A DNA stretch of 64,000 bases. It comes from Cavenderia fasciculata (taxonomy: Eukaryota > Evosea > Eumycetozoa > Acytosteliales > Cavenderiaceae). The notes under the pieces were generated by a model. It worked only from the letters and a program-made list of their open reading frames with translations. It was not told where the DNA came from and ran no database searches. The position numbers and the translations under genes are program-made. Positions 63,929-64,000 of this stretch are shown here, piece by piece. Location of the stretch: contig NW_004457723.1 of assembly GCF_000203815.1 (NCBI RefSeq), positions 1,364,001 through 1,428,000 of the forward strand. Reading direction: 5' to 3'. Within the stretch, counting starts at the first letter, position 1. Every line of letters begins with the position of its first letter.

Positions 63929-64000
63929 AAAATTAAAAGTTGGATATTATCTTTGAGATATTATTTAGATTCAATCGCCTTCTATACTGCCTACCATACA

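Overview
This window looks like nuclear DNA of a social amoeba (dictyostelid). The evidence is: AT-rich DNA with long Asn and Gln codon runs; short introns (about 50-140 nt) that mostly begin GTATGT or GTAAGT; TAA as the usual stop; and typical gene families (TIG/IPT and FN3 surface proteins, a receiver-domain protein, class 3 lipase, papain-type proteases). Coding DNA is less AT-extreme than in Dictyostelium discoideum, so a more distant dictyostelid genus is my guess (inference). I assigned exon borders by hand from splice consensus and reading frame. Most predicted spliced lengths are exact multiples of three.

Layout. 1-12 kb: an aspartic peptidase cut by the window edge, a response-regulator protein, a piggyBac-derived protein that has lost the catalytic core, about 3.2 kb without a clear gene, and a strongly diverged group II chaperonin-like gene, all on the minus strand. 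12-14.7 kb, plus strand: a TMEM8/myomaker-like membrane protein and a secreted class 3 lipase. 14.7-50.5 kb: a mostly minus-strand block of secreted and surface proteins. It holds three tandem FN3-repeat paralogues, a type I membrane protein, an Asn-rich N-glycosylation-site repeat protein, and two very large TIG/IPT + EGF proteins. Two unrelated genes sit between the TIG/IPT proteins. 52-64 kb: housekeeping and mixed genes. These are RRP1/NOP52, a 46-residue protein, a membrane-tethered cathepsin-propeptide protein, a CAP-papain fusion protease, an SLC25A39/40-like mitochondrial carrier, a PH-FYVE protein and elongation factor 1 beta.

How genes may work together. The most unusual neighbourhood is 54.65-58.17 kb. 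One gene encodes a papain-family propeptide (I29) with a signal peptide and a transmembrane anchor but no protease. About 1 kb away, on the opposite strand, a gene encodes a complete papain-type catalytic domain with no propeptide and a CAP domain in its place. They could act as a separated inhibitor/chaperone and protease (inference). The 14.7-50.5 kb block could be a cell-surface adhesion or recognition cluster. Its FN3 and TIG/IPT paralogues show patchy near-identity, which suggests gene conversion.

Several large genes carry single frame switches (TIG/IPT gene 1, TIG/IPT gene 2, the aspartic peptidase) or one in-frame stop (the N-glycosylation-site repeat gene). Three of the four lie at short homopolymers, so sequencing error is a live alternative to true mutation.
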